Assembly: GCA_902475455.1 (NCBI GenBank)
Contig: CABRZO010000008.1
Location: 1-28,669, forward strand
DNA from: an uncultured Eubacteriales bacterium
GTDB taxonomy: Bacteria > Bacillota > Clostridia > Oscillospirales > Oscillospiraceae
DNA length: 28,669 nt
Reading direction: 5' to 3'
The position numbers and the translations under genes were made by a program. Numbering within the stretch: position 1 is the first letter of the stretch; each line of letters starts with the position of its first letter. The notes beneath the pieces are model-generated. The model saw nothing but the letters and a program-made list of their open reading frames with translations. It made no database searches and was not told where the DNA came from. Positions 14,435 through 22,361 of the stretch are shown here, piece after piece.

Positions 14435-15604
14435 TCAGTTCTGAAGCACCCGGATACGGATGACGCCCTCAATGGCGGAGATCTGCTCCACCATGGCGTC
14501 GGACACCTTGCCGTTGACATCCAGCATGGTGTAGGCATAGTCCTTCCGGGACTTGTTGGCCAGGTTTTCCACGTTCATACCCACGCCGGAGACGATGGAG
14601 GTGATCTGGGCCAGGATGTTGGGGATGTTCCGGTGGATCACGCAGATCCGGGCATCGCCGGAGCGCTCCATGCTGACGTTGGGCAGGTTGACGGAGTTGG
14701 TGATGTTGCCGTTGTCCAGATAGTCCTGGAGCTCGTGGGCCGCCATCATGGCGCAGTTGTCCTCGCTCTCGGGCGTGGAGGCACCCAGGTGGGGCAGGGC
14801 GATGACGCCGGGGGCGTTGGCGATCCGGTTGTCCGGGAAGTCGGTGACATAGGCGGCCACCCGTCCGCTCTCCAGGGCCGGGAGCAGGGCCTCCTCGTCC
14901 ACCAGGCCGTTGCGGGCCAGGTTGATGATCCGGACGCTGCCCTTGAGCTTGGTGATGGCCTCGGCGTCGATGGTGTTCCGGGTGGAGTCGTTCAGGGGCA
15001 CATGGATGGTGATATAGTCGCTGACCTTCAGCAGATCATCCAGGTTGTTGACCACATTGACCCGACGGTCCAGGGCCAGGGCGGCGTGGACGCTGAGATA
15101 GGGGTCATAGCCCACGATGTTCATACCCAGGGCCAGGGCGGCGTCGGCCACCCGGGCGCCGATGGCACCCAGGCCGATGATGCCCAGGGTCTTGCCCAGG
15201 ATCTCCGGGCCGGCGAACTGGCTCTTGGCCTTCTCCATGGTGGTCAGCACGTCGTTGCCGGCGGCGGCCTCCTGCCGGGCCCAGGCGTTGGCCTCCAGCA
15301 TGTGGCGGGAGGCGGCCAGCATGGCGAAGATGACCTCTTCCTTCACCGCGTTGGCGTTGGCGCCGGGGGTATTGAAGACCACGATACCCGCCTCGCTGCA
15401 CCGATCGATGGGAATGTTGTTGGTGCCGGCGCCGGCCCGGGCGATGGCCCGGAGGGCGGGGGGGAATTCGTAGTCGTGCATCTTGGCGGAGCGGACCAGA
15501 ATGCCGTCGGGGTTGGCGCAGTCCTCCTCCACCACAAAGCGGCCCTTGTCCAGCTGGGCCAGGCCGATGTTGGCGATTTTATTCAGTGTCTTGATCCGAT
15601 ACAT
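14435..15604 (-). CDS. serA: D-3-phosphoglycerate dehydrogenase SerA (ACT domain)
   Basis: SerA oxidises 3-phosphoglycerate to 3-phosphohydroxypyruvate, the first step of serine synthesis. The 389-residue protein has the NAD loop GLGAIGARVADAALALG with D at the following strand (GYDPY), the catalytic Arg in NLARNGLVDEEAL and the catalytic His in PHLGAST. A C-terminal ACT domain (about 318-389) starts RICVIHRNIPNIL and is the likely serine-sensing part. The catalytic Glu expected five residues after the Asp of DVFxxEP-type motifs is not obvious: the segment reads TDFPDNR. ATG 15604 has AAAAGGAGA upstream. It is the last gene of serC-zinc ribbon-serA. Confidence 0.93.
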   Translation of the reverse strand: MYRIKTLNKIANIGLAQLDKGRFVVEEDCANPDGILVRSAKMHDYEFPPALRAIARAGAGTNNIPIDRCSEAGIVVFNTPGANANAVKEEVIFAMLAASRHMLEANAWARQEAAAGNDVLTTMEKAKSQFAGPEILGKTLGIIGLGAIGARVADAALALGMNIVGYDPYLSVHAALALDRRVNVVNNLDDLLKVSDYITIHVPLNDSTRNTIDAEAITKLKGSVRIINLARNGLVDEEALLPALESGRVAAYVTDFPDNRIANAPGVIALPHLGASTPESEDNCAMMAAHELQDYLDNGNITNSVNLPNVSMERSGDARICVIHRNIPNILAQITSIVSGVGMNVENLANKSRKDYAYTMLDVNGKVSDAMVEQISAIEGVIRIRVLQN

Positions 15605-15633
15605 GTCGATCGTCTCCTTTTCAATTCATCGGG

Positions 15634-15651
15634 GCCCCGGCGTTCCGGGGC
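15634..15651 (-). other. GC hairpin upstream of serA
   Basis: A 7-bp stem GCCCCGG/CCGGGGC with a 4-nt loop lies between the zinc-ribbon gene and the serA ribosome-binding site. It lacks a U-tract and probably affects mRNA stability or ribosome access rather than termination. Confidence 0.4.
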
Positions 15652-15668
15652 GGAAGGGCGGAGCCGGT

Positions 15669-16613
15669 TTACCAGATATACACCAGGTACCAGCTGCCGT
15701 CAATCTCCACCATATCAAAGTCCATGCAGCTATACCGGCCGTTGTCATAGTACACATTGGCCGTCACATCCACATAGGAGGTGGCCTTGAGTCCGTACAT
15801 ATCGTTGAAGTAATCCAGCTCGTCCTCTTCCTCGTCCACCTCGGAGATTTCGTAGCGGTCCACCGTCTGGCCATAGTTGTCAGTCCAGCTGTCCAGATAG
15901 TAGATGGTATCGGTGGAACCGAACCACTCCCGATAGTCCTCCACCACCGCCGGGTGGAACAGACTCTCCACCCGCTGGGCGTCGCCCTCCTGGGCATAGG
16001 ACAGGTAGCTGTCAATCATGGGCTCATATTTTCCCATAATGGTGCTGCCCAGGATGTACAGGCCCACCAGGGCCAGCACCACCACACCCAGCACAATCAG
16101 GATCACATTGCGGACGGTGTGCTTCTTTTTCTTGGGTTTCACCGCCGTGGCGGCATTGACGCCGCCCCGGCCTCCCCAGGGGTCATCCTGGGCTCCGGTG
16201 CCGGGCTGGGCGGGGCCGCCCTTCATGGCCCAGGGGTCAAATCCACCTTTGTTTTGATTCTGGTACCCGCCGTTTTGCTGGCCTTGGTAAGTACCGCCGG
16301 GCTGGCCGGGATCACCGGAGCCGGACTGGCCCCAGTAGCCGCCCGGCTGGCCCTGATAGCCGGTGCCGGACTGCCCGGCGCCGTCGGGCTGGGTCCAGTA
16401 ACCGGCCCCCGTCCCCTGGTCAGCCCCCTCAGGATTCTGGGGCTGGAAGGGATTGGAGGCGTCGGGATTGCCCGCCGGACCGCTTCCAGGAACACCGGTG
16501 GGATTAGGATATTCAAAAGTCTGGTAGGAGCCTGGTTCGGGCACCTTGGCGCCGCAATAGGGACAAAAACGGGAGCCGTCCTCCAGCTGCATACCGCAGT
16601 TGATGCAGAACAT
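15669..16613 (-). CDS. Zinc-ribbon membrane protein with Gly/Gln/Pro-rich linker
   Basis: I do not recognise a specific function. The 314-residue protein starts with a double-cysteine zinc ribbon (C3-x2-C6 and C17-x2-C20). A low-complexity Gly/Gln/Pro/Tyr linker (about 28-150) follows, with imperfect GGYWGQ/GGTYQGQ-type repeats. Then come a lysine cluster (160-164), one membrane segment (168-192) and an extracytoplasmic C-terminal domain of about 120 residues. That domain has spaced Trp/Tyr and an acidic loop (EVDEEEDELD) and resembles NTF2-like or DUF4878-type stress domains, a weak guess. The topology places the zinc ribbon in the cytoplasm. ATG 16613 has GAGAGGGA upstream. It sits between serC and serA in the same operon, an unexpected partner for serine enzymes. 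Confidence 0.85.
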   Translation of the reverse strand: MFCINCGMQLEDGSRFCPYCGAKVPEPGSYQTFEYPNPTGVPGSGPAGNPDASNPFQPQNPEGADQGTGAGYWTQPDGAGQSGTGYQGQPGGYWGQSGSGDPGQPGGTYQGQQNGGYQNQNKGGFDPWAMKGGPAQPGTGAQDDPWGGRGGVNAATAVKPKKKKHTVRNVILIVLGVVVLALVGLYILGSTIMGKYEPMIDSYLSYAQEGDAQRVESLFHPAVVEDYREWFGSTDTIYYLDSWTDNYGQTVDRYEISEVDEEEDELDYFNDMYGLKATSYVDVTANVYYDNGRYSCMDFDMVEIDGSWYLVYIW

Positions 16614-16663
16614 GGTTTTCTTCCCTCTCTTTCTCTCAAACCCGTCTTAAGACGGCGGAACAA

Positions 16664-17749
16664 TCAATGATTCTTGTCAAAGTGCTGAATGAACTCGCAG
16701 AGCTTTTCCACGCCCTCCACCGGCATGGCGTTGTAGATGGAGGCCCGCATACCGCCCACCTTCCGGTGGCCCTTCAGGTTGGAGAAGCCCCACTCGGCGC
16801 TCTCGGCCACAAACTTGGCGTCCAGCTCCGGATCCGGGGTACGGAAGGTGACGTTCATGTCGCTGCGGGAGCCGGGCTGGGCGGCGCAGGTGAACAGCCG
16901 GGAGGCGTCGATGACGTCGTAGAGCATCTGGGCCTTGCCGTGCTTGATCTTCTCCATGCCGGCCACGCCGCCCTGGCTCTCCAGCCAGTCGCAGACCAGA
17001 CCCAGCATGTAGATGCACCAGCAGGGGGGCGTGTTGTACATGGAGTCCTTCTCGATCTCCGTCTGCCAGTTCAGCATCAAGGGGGTGATGGGCAGCTCAT
17101 GGCCCGCCAGAGACTTCTTGACAATGACGATGGTGACGCCGGCGGGGGCCAGGTTCTTCTGAGCGCCGGCGTAGATGACGCCGTAGCGGCTCACATCCAC
17201 CTGCCGGGAGCAGATGTCCGAGGACATGTCGCAGACGATGGGCACATCGCCGGTGTCGGGAATATACTGCCACTCGGTGCCGTAGATGGTGTTGTTGGAG
17301 CAGTAATAGAAATAGGAGGCGTCGCTGCGGACCTGGATCTGGTCCTGGGTGGGGATATAGGTGTGGTTCTGATCCTCAGAGGAGGCGGCCACGGCGATGT
17401 CACCGTACTTCTTGGCCTCCTTGTAGGCCAGGGTGGAGAAGTTGCCGGTGAGGGCGTAATCCGCCTTGCCGGTCTTGCCGATCAGGTTCAGGGGGATGGC
17501 GGAGAACTGGGTGGAGGCGCCGCCCTGCAAAAACAGGATCTCATAGTCGTCGGGGACGGCCATCAGCTTGCGGAACTTGGCCTTGGTATCATCGAAGATC
17601 TTCTGGAACACCTTGGAACGGTGACTCATCTCCATGACGGACATGCCGCTGCCCTGATAGTTGGTGATCTCCTTTCCCGCCCGCTCCAGCACTTCCAGGG
17701 GCAGCATGGAGGGTCCGGCAGAAAAGTTGTAAATACGTCCGTTGGCCAT
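16664..17749 (-). CDS. serC: Phosphoserine aminotransferase SerC
   Basis: SerC is the PLP enzyme that converts 3-phosphohydroxypyruvate and glutamate to phosphoserine, the step after SerA. The 361-residue protein has the PLP lysine K198 in YAGAQKNLAPAG, the N-terminal NFSAGPSMLP and the substrate motif GGASTQF (about 76-82). ATG 17749 has AGGGAGA upstream. It opens the serC-zinc ribbon-serA operon, with a good promoter about 70 nt upstream. serB (the phosphatase) is not in the window. The annotation is certain at family level and the operon context supports the serine role over the pyridoxine role. Confidence 0.97.
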   Translation of the reverse strand: MANGRIYNFSAGPSMLPLEVLERAGKEITNYQGSGMSVMEMSHRSKVFQKIFDDTKAKFRKLMAVPDDYEILFLQGGASTQFSAIPLNLIGKTGKADYALTGNFSTLAYKEAKKYGDIAVAASSEDQNHTYIPTQDQIQVRSDASYFYYCSNNTIYGTEWQYIPDTGDVPIVCDMSSDICSRQVDVSRYGVIYAGAQKNLAPAGVTIVIVKKSLAGHELPITPLMLNWQTEIEKDSMYNTPPCWCIYMLGLVCDWLESQGGVAGMEKIKHGKAQMLYDVIDASRLFTCAAQPGSRSDMNVTFRTPDPELDAKFVAESAEWGFSNLKGHRKVGGMRASIYNAMPVEGVEKLCEFIQHFDKNH

Positions 17750-17819
17750 GGTTGATTCATTCTCCCTTCAAAGTCGCGGCGGTGCCGCGGAATTTACTGC
17801 ACAAAAGTAATGTAGCATC

Positions 17820-17848
17820 ATTATAGCAGTCAACCATGGCAAATACAA
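17820..17848 (-). promoter_or_regulatory. Promoter of the serC operon
   Basis: On the minus strand TTGTAT (17848-17843) and a perfect TATAAT (17825-17820) are 17 nt apart, about 70 nt before the serC start. The leader contains a small 6-bp hairpin (17776-17790). Because this host promoter is intact, the chromosome must extend at least to 17848. Confidence 0.8.
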
Positions 17849-18040
17849 GGTGGCCCCACCGCAAAAATGGCCAATCTTTGCCCTGTGAGTTTGTCAATTT
17901 TTTAACGTTTTAGTGCATTAGATAAACAAAGAATCTTGCGAAAAACAGGACAATTTTCCCCATTCCCTCCGGGAATTCCATCATTCTTTCCCAGGAGGAC
18001 TTTTTATGTCAAAAGTTCTCTCCCCGGCGCACAAAACGAC
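17849..18040. other. Host-prophage junction region (AT-rich, no gene)
   Basis: This stretch lies between the intact serC promoter and the prophage late terminator, so the attachment core should be inside it. It holds no tRNA and no supported gene. It does contain a plus-strand Shine-Dalgarno (AGGAGG, 17993-17998) 7 nt before ATG 18006, whose frame runs antisense into the terminator and endolysin. That looks like the 5' stub of an interrupted gene. A TTGACA on the minus strand lacks a good -10. The att repeat itself cannot be defined without the other end. Confidence 0.45.
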
Positions 18041-18075
18041 AAAAAGGGCGCGCCGCGGCATACCGCAGCGCGCCC
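18041..18075 (-). terminator. Intrinsic terminator of the prophage late operon
   Basis: A 13-bp stem (18063-18075 with 18046-18058, one G-U pair, 4-nt loop) is followed by five U residues on the minus strand. It lies 37 nt after the endolysin stop codon and ends the structural and lysis operon. Confidence 0.88.
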
Positions 18076-18112
18076 ACAGTCAGATTGGGTGCTCTCTTTT
18101 AACGGTGCTCCA

Positions 18113-19111
18113 TCATGCGCCCAGCAGGCTGGCCCAGGTGTTAGCCCCCACGATGCCGTCGGCGCTGAGACTCTGGTCGGCCTGGAAGGCCTTTACGGCG
18201 GCGGTGCAGCCGGAACCGAAGATGCCGTCAAAGCCCTTGGGGTCATAGCCCCGGCAGTACAGCGTCCCCTGGATGATGCGGGTCAGATTTCCGCTGGCCC
18301 CCTGCTTGACATTGACACAGGCGGCCCGGGTCTTGCTGCCCCAGATGCCGTCCACGCTCAAACCCTTGGAGAACTGGGCGTTCAGCTCCGTCTGCAGGGC
18401 CCGGATGGCAGCCTTTTTGGTGTTGGGCCCCCAGAGTCCATCCACCGTCAGGCCGGCGGAGTAGCCGGAATTCAGCCAGCTCTGGAACTGAGCGGCGCCG
18501 CCCTGGGCTTCAGCCTGATCCGAGGCAGCCGCCGGAGAGGCAGGGCTGGCAGAAGTCCCCTGGCCACCGGTGGCGACGGTATTGCCGCCCTCCAGCAATG
18601 CCCGCACCTCCGCGCGGAAGCTGTCCATACTCTTGCCGAACTTGGGGAACCAGTCCCCGGTGTCGCTGTGGTTGCTGGCATAGCCTTTGGCATGGGCCTC
18701 GGCGTGGTCCACAATGTCGTCGGCGGCGAGACCGTAGGTGCGGCACAGGTGGGCGCACAGCTCCACCGCCTGGGCATAGCACTGCTCAAACCAGGCCTGG
18801 TCGGTTCTGTCGTCCTGGCAGATCTCAAACTGGATGTGATCGCCGTTATAGCTGCCCTTGCTGCCGGAGCCGCAGCCCCAGCACCGGGTGGTCCAGGGCA
18901 GGGTCTGCACCACCCCGAAACTGCCGTCGGGCCGGGTGCCGATGAAGGCGTGGACGCACTTTTCCACCCCGCTCTTGTTCCAGCTGGTGAGATAGGCGGA
19001 CACCTTCCGCTGATTGGTGCCGGTGTCATGGACCACGATACCGGCGGGGGCGATTTTCTTTCCCGCCTTGTAGCAGTCGTTGCCGGTCAAAAAATTCTGC
19101 TGGATCTCCAT
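18113..19111 (-). CDS. Phage endolysin, amidase with two peptidoglycan-binding domains
   Basis: This 332-residue endolysin should cleave the bond between MurNAc and L-alanine at the end of infection. The N-terminal Amidase_2 domain (about 20-160) has a zinc-ligand His28 in VVHDTG, HIQFEICQDD, and HAEAHAKG followed by NHSDTGDWFP, which supply the other His and Asp ligands. A Gly/Ser/Ala linker (about 176-205) leads to two PG_binding_1 repeats (about 207-275 and 276-332), each with a VDGxWG or DGIxG motif. No signal peptide is seen, so export needs the holin. ATG 19111 has AGGAGG upstream and lies 1 nt after the holin stop. A long +-strand frame across it is a shadow. Confidence 0.95.
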   Translation of the reverse strand: MEIQQNFLTGNDCYKAGKKIAPAGIVVHDTGTNQRKVSAYLTSWNKSGVEKCVHAFIGTRPDGSFGVVQTLPWTTRCWGCGSGSKGSYNGDHIQFEICQDDRTDQAWFEQCYAQAVELCAHLCRTYGLAADDIVDHAEAHAKGYASNHSDTGDWFPKFGKSMDSFRAEVRALLEGGNTVATGGQGTSASPASPAAASDQAEAQGGAAQFQSWLNSGYSAGLTVDGLWGPNTKKAAIRALQTELNAQFSKGLSVDGIWGSKTRAACVNVKQGASGNLTRIIQGTLYCRGYDPKGFDGIFGSGCTAAVKAFQADQSLSADGIVGANTWASLLGA

Positions 19112-19112
19112 A

Positions 19113-19319
19113 TCATTCCTCCTTGCATTCGGGCAAGCCGCCTATGCTGGTCAAAAGGGACAAAATGCCCGCCATGGTGGCGGCGGATATCACCGCCATC
19201 CAGTTGACATCCCCCAGCATGGCACTGGTTCCAATGGTAGCCACCGCGGTCTGGGCCACAGTCCTGACCGCTCGTATGCCCGCATAACGGGCCCATGTCT
19301 TCCAGTCTGTTTTTTTCAT
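19113..19319 (-). CDS. Phage holin, r1t-like
   Basis: The 68-residue protein has a basic start (MKKTDWKTWARYAG), the RAVRTVAQTAVATIG hydrophobic segment (about 16-33), a short turn GDVNW, and a second hydrophobic segment (about 40-60), ending in acidic ECKEE. This two-segment pattern matches r1t-type holins, which permeabilise the membrane to release the endolysin. The start ATG 19319 overlaps the upstream stop codon (ATGA). The longer frame extending upstream is not used. It lies directly before the endolysin, the expected lysis-cassette order. Confidence 0.85.
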   Translation of the reverse strand: MKKTDWKTWARYAGIRAVRTVAQTAVATIGTSAMLGDVNWMAVISAATMAGILSLLTSIGGLPECKEE

Positions 19320-19540
19320 CCGCGCTCCCCTCCTCTCTCCAGATCGGCGATCCGGTGATTGATCACCTTGATTTGTTCCTCCAATACAGGCATACGCTTG
19401 GCAAAGCCGTTGTGTTCCCGGACCTCCCGGGTCAGCTCCTCCAGTTTGGTGTCGGTGACCGCCTGGGAACGGCTGTTGCTGATCAAAACCCCCGCCAGGG
19501 TGATGGCCCCGGTCAAAAGGGCCACGATGATCTCCGTCAA
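19316..19540 (-). CDS. Small TM/coiled-coil phage protein, XhlA-like position
   Basis: This 74-residue protein has an N-terminal hydrophobic segment (about 2-20) followed by an amphipathic helix with heptad character (about 28-68, ending in EEQIKVINHRIADLE). It resembles the membrane-anchored coiled-coil proteins that sit between tail and holin genes in many Gram-positive phages and that may cooperate with the holin, as XhlA does in PBSX. The start is TTG 19540 overlapping the previous stop (TTGA), preceded by GGAGGG at good spacing. The function is inferred from position and topology. Confidence 0.75.
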   Translation of the reverse strand: MTEIIVALLTGAITLAGVLISNSRSQAVTDTKLEELTREVREHNGFAKRMPVLEEQIKVINHRIADLERGGERG

Positions 19541-19887
19541 AGCGTTCCCTCCAATTCATTGATCTCCCTGCGCCATTCCTGCCGTCGGGCGATGACCTGG
19601 GCGTAGTCCTCCGCCTCTGCCGCCCCCTCGGCAATTTTAATGACGGTGTAATCGGTGTTCCGCAGCAGCTCCTTGAGCTGGGCGACACGCTCCGCAGCCA
19701 GCTGCTTCTCAGACAGGGCCACATAGCGCTGAATGGTCTCATAGTCCTCCTCCGCCCAGGCAAACTTGGTCACGTCGTCGACGGGGGCGGCCTCGGGCCG
19801 GATGACGGTTTCCTCCGCCAGAAATCCCACCGTCAGGTCGCACTGGTCTAAGGTGAGTTCATTGCCCTGTTCATCCAAGATCCGCAT
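19537..19887 (-). CDS. Small acidic tail-fibre-associated protein
   Basis: The preferred start is ATG 19887, which overlaps the fibre gene stop (TGATG), giving 116 residues; a longer frame upstream would overlap the fibre gene by over 120 nt and is rejected. The N-terminus is MRILDEQGNELTLDQCD. The rest is largely helical and charged, with NTDYTVIKIAEGAAEAEDYA and REINELEG at the end. Similar short proteins follow tail fibres in clostridial phages and may be fibre accessory or assembly factors. No domain is recognised with confidence. Confidence 0.75.
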   Translation of the reverse strand: MRILDEQGNELTLDQCDLTVGFLAEETVIRPEAAPVDDVTKFAWAEEDYETIQRYVALSEKQLAAERVAQLKELLRNTDYTVIKIAEGAAEAEDYAQVIARRQEWRREINELEGTL

Positions 19888-21983
19888 CACTTCCACCTCC
19901 CCAGCACATGGACGGAAACATGGTATACCGATCCGTCGCCGATATCCTGATCCGGCGCATAGGCCGCCACCACCACAGCGGAATTGCCCACCGGCCAGGC
20001 CCGGGTATTCCACTTCCAGGCCGGAACACTGTTGTGGTTATAGTCGGAAAGGCCGGTCAACAGTCCGGTAAAGGAGGTAAAGCTAAAGGGCAGCGAATAC
20101 TGATCGTAGGCCACATAGGTGGCCTTTTTGGTGGCATTGAGCCGGGCCCAGCACTCGGCCACACCGCTGGTCCATTTCCGATAGGTCCAGGATCCGCTGG
20201 TGCCCTGGGCCACCACATGGTCCGCTATGATATTTCCACGGGAATAGAGATCTCCGTCGGCATAGAAATTTCCGTCTGTGTCCACCGAAACCTGTTTATA
20301 GTCCGTGTTATCATTGGTCATGGTGTAAAGTCGGAAATTTCCGTTGTAGGCATCCATCTCCCAATGCCGGTTATATTGGTCCGGAGATCCAATGCGTATA
20401 TTGCCGCCTTCTCCGTCGGTTCGGATATAAATTTTGGAGCCGACAAACACACCGCCTGATCCCTCAAAATCGATGTCCCCATAATGATTGATATTGATTC
20501 TGCTGTCTCCGCAGATGAGCTCAAGCCGCTGAACATCCCCATAGTTGCCGATATAGGGCTGAATCCAGGCATAGGTATTTTCGGTCCCCTGCATCATGAT
20601 ATAGGGGGTCACATCGTCATCCGCCGGTTTCAGCTCCATCTTGAAATTGCCGCCGTTGGAGACGGAATACAGCGTTTTGCCGTCGATGGTCCAGCCGCCG
20701 ATGGTACCCTGCTCCGACTCCAGCACCCCTCGAAGGGTCATCTGCTCTCCGTCCCACACCAGGGCATTCCCGAATTGAAAGGTGCCCTGGGCCAGGTTGA
20801 TGGTGCCGTGCTCTCCCACAATGTCCTCGGTGGTGATGTGTTTGATCTGGGCGGCGGTGGCCTCCAGATTGTCGGTATACAGCCGCCGGAACCGGCCCAG
20901 ATCGGTTTTCAATCCGGTGATGGCCTGGCTCACAGTCTGGGGCTGGGCGGAGCCCGACTCCGCCGGGCCGTAGCAGCTGACGGTGGTACGGAATCCCCCG
21001 TCAAAGCTGTGCTTGAGCCCCATCACCGCCAGGGTGTACTCCGTCCCCGCCCGGTCGGTCACTGTGACAAGGTCCCCGGGGTCCAGCCGCAGATCCCCCA
21101 AAAACTCGATCTGGGCGGGCCGCCACCGCTTGCCCTGCCAGGCCTGCCACACCCCGTCAAAGGCGGTCTGGTCAAACCACTGGGAGGAAAAGCTGATTCC
21201 CCGGGTAGCTCCCTCCAGCTGGGCGGTGAAAACCTGCTGGCTCTCCTGGGTGCCGCTGTCCCCCTGCTGCAGGGTGGTGACGGTGACTTCCAGGGCTCCG
21301 AACACGAACTCCTCAGACTCCAGGGTGAGGCCGGATTCATAGTACCGCTGGGGCCCTACCTGACAGTCGGTTTCCCCCAGGCGGCACAGCCGCAGCTCGC
21401 CGGCCCGGTTCACCAGGGCGTTGGCCCCCGCCAGCAGGGCGATCTGACCCACCAGCTCCCGCATGGTGGAGCCGCTGCCCCCGGCGGCGTCATACTCCAG
21501 GGCCATGGGGGTATCGGGGACCAGTTCTTTCCCCTCCAGGGCCAGCCCCGCCTGGTCACAGATCTCCGAGAGCAGTTCCGGGGCGGTGGCCGGAGGATTG
21601 GCCGTATCGGCGCAGAAATACTCCTCCTCCAGGCGGGTGCTCAGCGCATCCTCCCCGGCCAGGGACCACCGGTCCGTGTCCGCGTCCCGCTCCACCTTGG
21701 TCAGCACAAAGGTGCCCAGGGGCACCTGCTCAGAGCCCCCGCCCGCCAGATCCAGGCTGGCGCTCAGGGCCACCGAATTCCCTTCCTTGAGGGCCAGTTC
21801 CCCGCCGTTATACTCGGCGCTGAAGCTGGCGGCGTTGGCATTGCCCAGGGAAAAAGAGGTGGGGCACCAGCCGGCGCTGTACTCCAGGGAGTCCACCTGG
21901 AGGGAACCTCCGGCGCCGGTCAGCAGCACCCGGAAGGGCCGGGTGTCCATCTGCTGGGCAAAGGCTTCCGATGTCTGATACAT
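19887..21983 (-). CDS. Phage baseplate hub / tail fibre protein
   Basis: This 698-residue protein is probably the receptor-interacting tip of the tail. About residues 1-350 look like a baseplate hub or Tal-type domain, containing LDPGDLVTVTD near 305-316, as in siphovirus tail proteins. A helical segment with TGLKTDLGRFRRLYTDNLEA (about 360-380) is the likely trimerisation neck. The remainder is Gly/Asn/Asp-rich beta-strand sequence with repeated short motifs, ending in an aromatic C-terminal domain (about 600-698; WTYRKW, HVLGRWK) that may bind the host surface. No catalytic motif is seen. ATG 21983 has GAGGTGA upstream. It follows the small tail gene by 9 nt. Confidence 0.82.
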   Translation of the reverse strand: MYQTSEAFAQQMDTRPFRVLLTGAGGSLQVDSLEYSAGWCPTSFSLGNANAASFSAEYNGGELALKEGNSVALSASLDLAGGGSEQVPLGTFVLTKVERDADTDRWSLAGEDALSTRLEEEYFCADTANPPATAPELLSEICDQAGLALEGKELVPDTPMALEYDAAGGSGSTMRELVGQIALLAGANALVNRAGELRLCRLGETDCQVGPQRYYESGLTLESEEFVFGALEVTVTTLQQGDSGTQESQQVFTAQLEGATRGISFSSQWFDQTAFDGVWQAWQGKRWRPAQIEFLGDLRLDPGDLVTVTDRAGTEYTLAVMGLKHSFDGGFRTTVSCYGPAESGSAQPQTVSQAITGLKTDLGRFRRLYTDNLEATAAQIKHITTEDIVGEHGTINLAQGTFQFGNALVWDGEQMTLRGVLESEQGTIGGWTIDGKTLYSVSNGGNFKMELKPADDDVTPYIMMQGTENTYAWIQPYIGNYGDVQRLELICGDSRININHYGDIDFEGSGGVFVGSKIYIRTDGEGGNIRIGSPDQYNRHWEMDAYNGNFRLYTMTNDNTDYKQVSVDTDGNFYADGDLYSRGNIIADHVVAQGTSGSWTYRKWTSGVAECWARLNATKKATYVAYDQYSLPFSFTSFTGLLTGLSDYNHNSVPAWKWNTRAWPVGNSAVVVAAYAPDQDIGDGSVYHVSVHVLGRWK

Positions 21984-21992
21984 TCCCTCACC

Positions 21993-22361
21993 TCACTGCT
22001 CAATGAAATTCACGGTGATGGAGGTGGCCCAGCGCCGCCCGTCCCGCCAGCTGTACTGGCTGAAGCTGGGGGTGCCGAAATAGCCCGTCACCGTGTGGGT
22101 CTGGCCGTCCACACCGGGATAGGTGCAGGTGGTGAACCCCTTGCCGTAGATGGCGTTTTTGATCTTGGCGGCCTCTTCCCAGCTCAGGGCGTTCCAGCTG
22201 AACTTGATCTTTGCCTTGGTGGCCACCAGGGTGCCCACCATGCTGCCGGCGCTGTTGCGGCCGGTGTTGGCGCTCCAGACATCCTCATAGGTCTCCACCA
22301 GCCCGCCGTTGACCTTGGGGGCGGGCATCTCCACCCCGCCAAAGGCGATATAGGCGCTCAC
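21993..22361 (-). CDS. Small phage tail protein
   Basis: This 122-residue protein starts at GTG 22361, which overlaps the tape measure stop (GTGA) and has GAGGAGG upstream. It contains KFSWNALSWEEAAKIKNAI in the middle and an aromatic C-terminus ending TSITVNFIEQ. Position between tape measure and hub/fibre is where the distal tail protein lies in siphoviruses, but at 122 residues it is much smaller than Dit. DUF6711-type proteins of Firmicute phages occupy this position, and I suspect membership without being able to check. Confidence 0.8.
   Translation of the reverse strand: MSAYIAFGGVEMPAPKVNGGLVETYEDVWSANTGRNSAGSMVGTLVATKAKIKFSWNALSWEEAAKIKNAIYGKGFTTCTYPGVDGQTHTVTGYFGTPSFSQYSWRDGRRWATSITVNFIEQ

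Noticed and set aside
16642..16655. 14-bp palindrome CCGTCTTAAGACGG after serC as a terminator
   Set aside because: It leaves only a 5-bp stem with a 4-nt loop and no U-tract follows, so co-transcription of serC with the next gene is more likely.
17750..18112. tRNA gene as phage attachment site
   Set aside because: No cloverleaf or CCA end could be recognised by eye on either strand; the region holds only the serC promoter, AT-rich DNA and the terminator.
19888..20013. Longer N-terminus for the fibre-associated protein (start 20013)
   Set aside because: It would overlap the fibre gene by over 120 nt; ATG 19887 overlaps the stop in a TGATG arrangement used by coupled genes.
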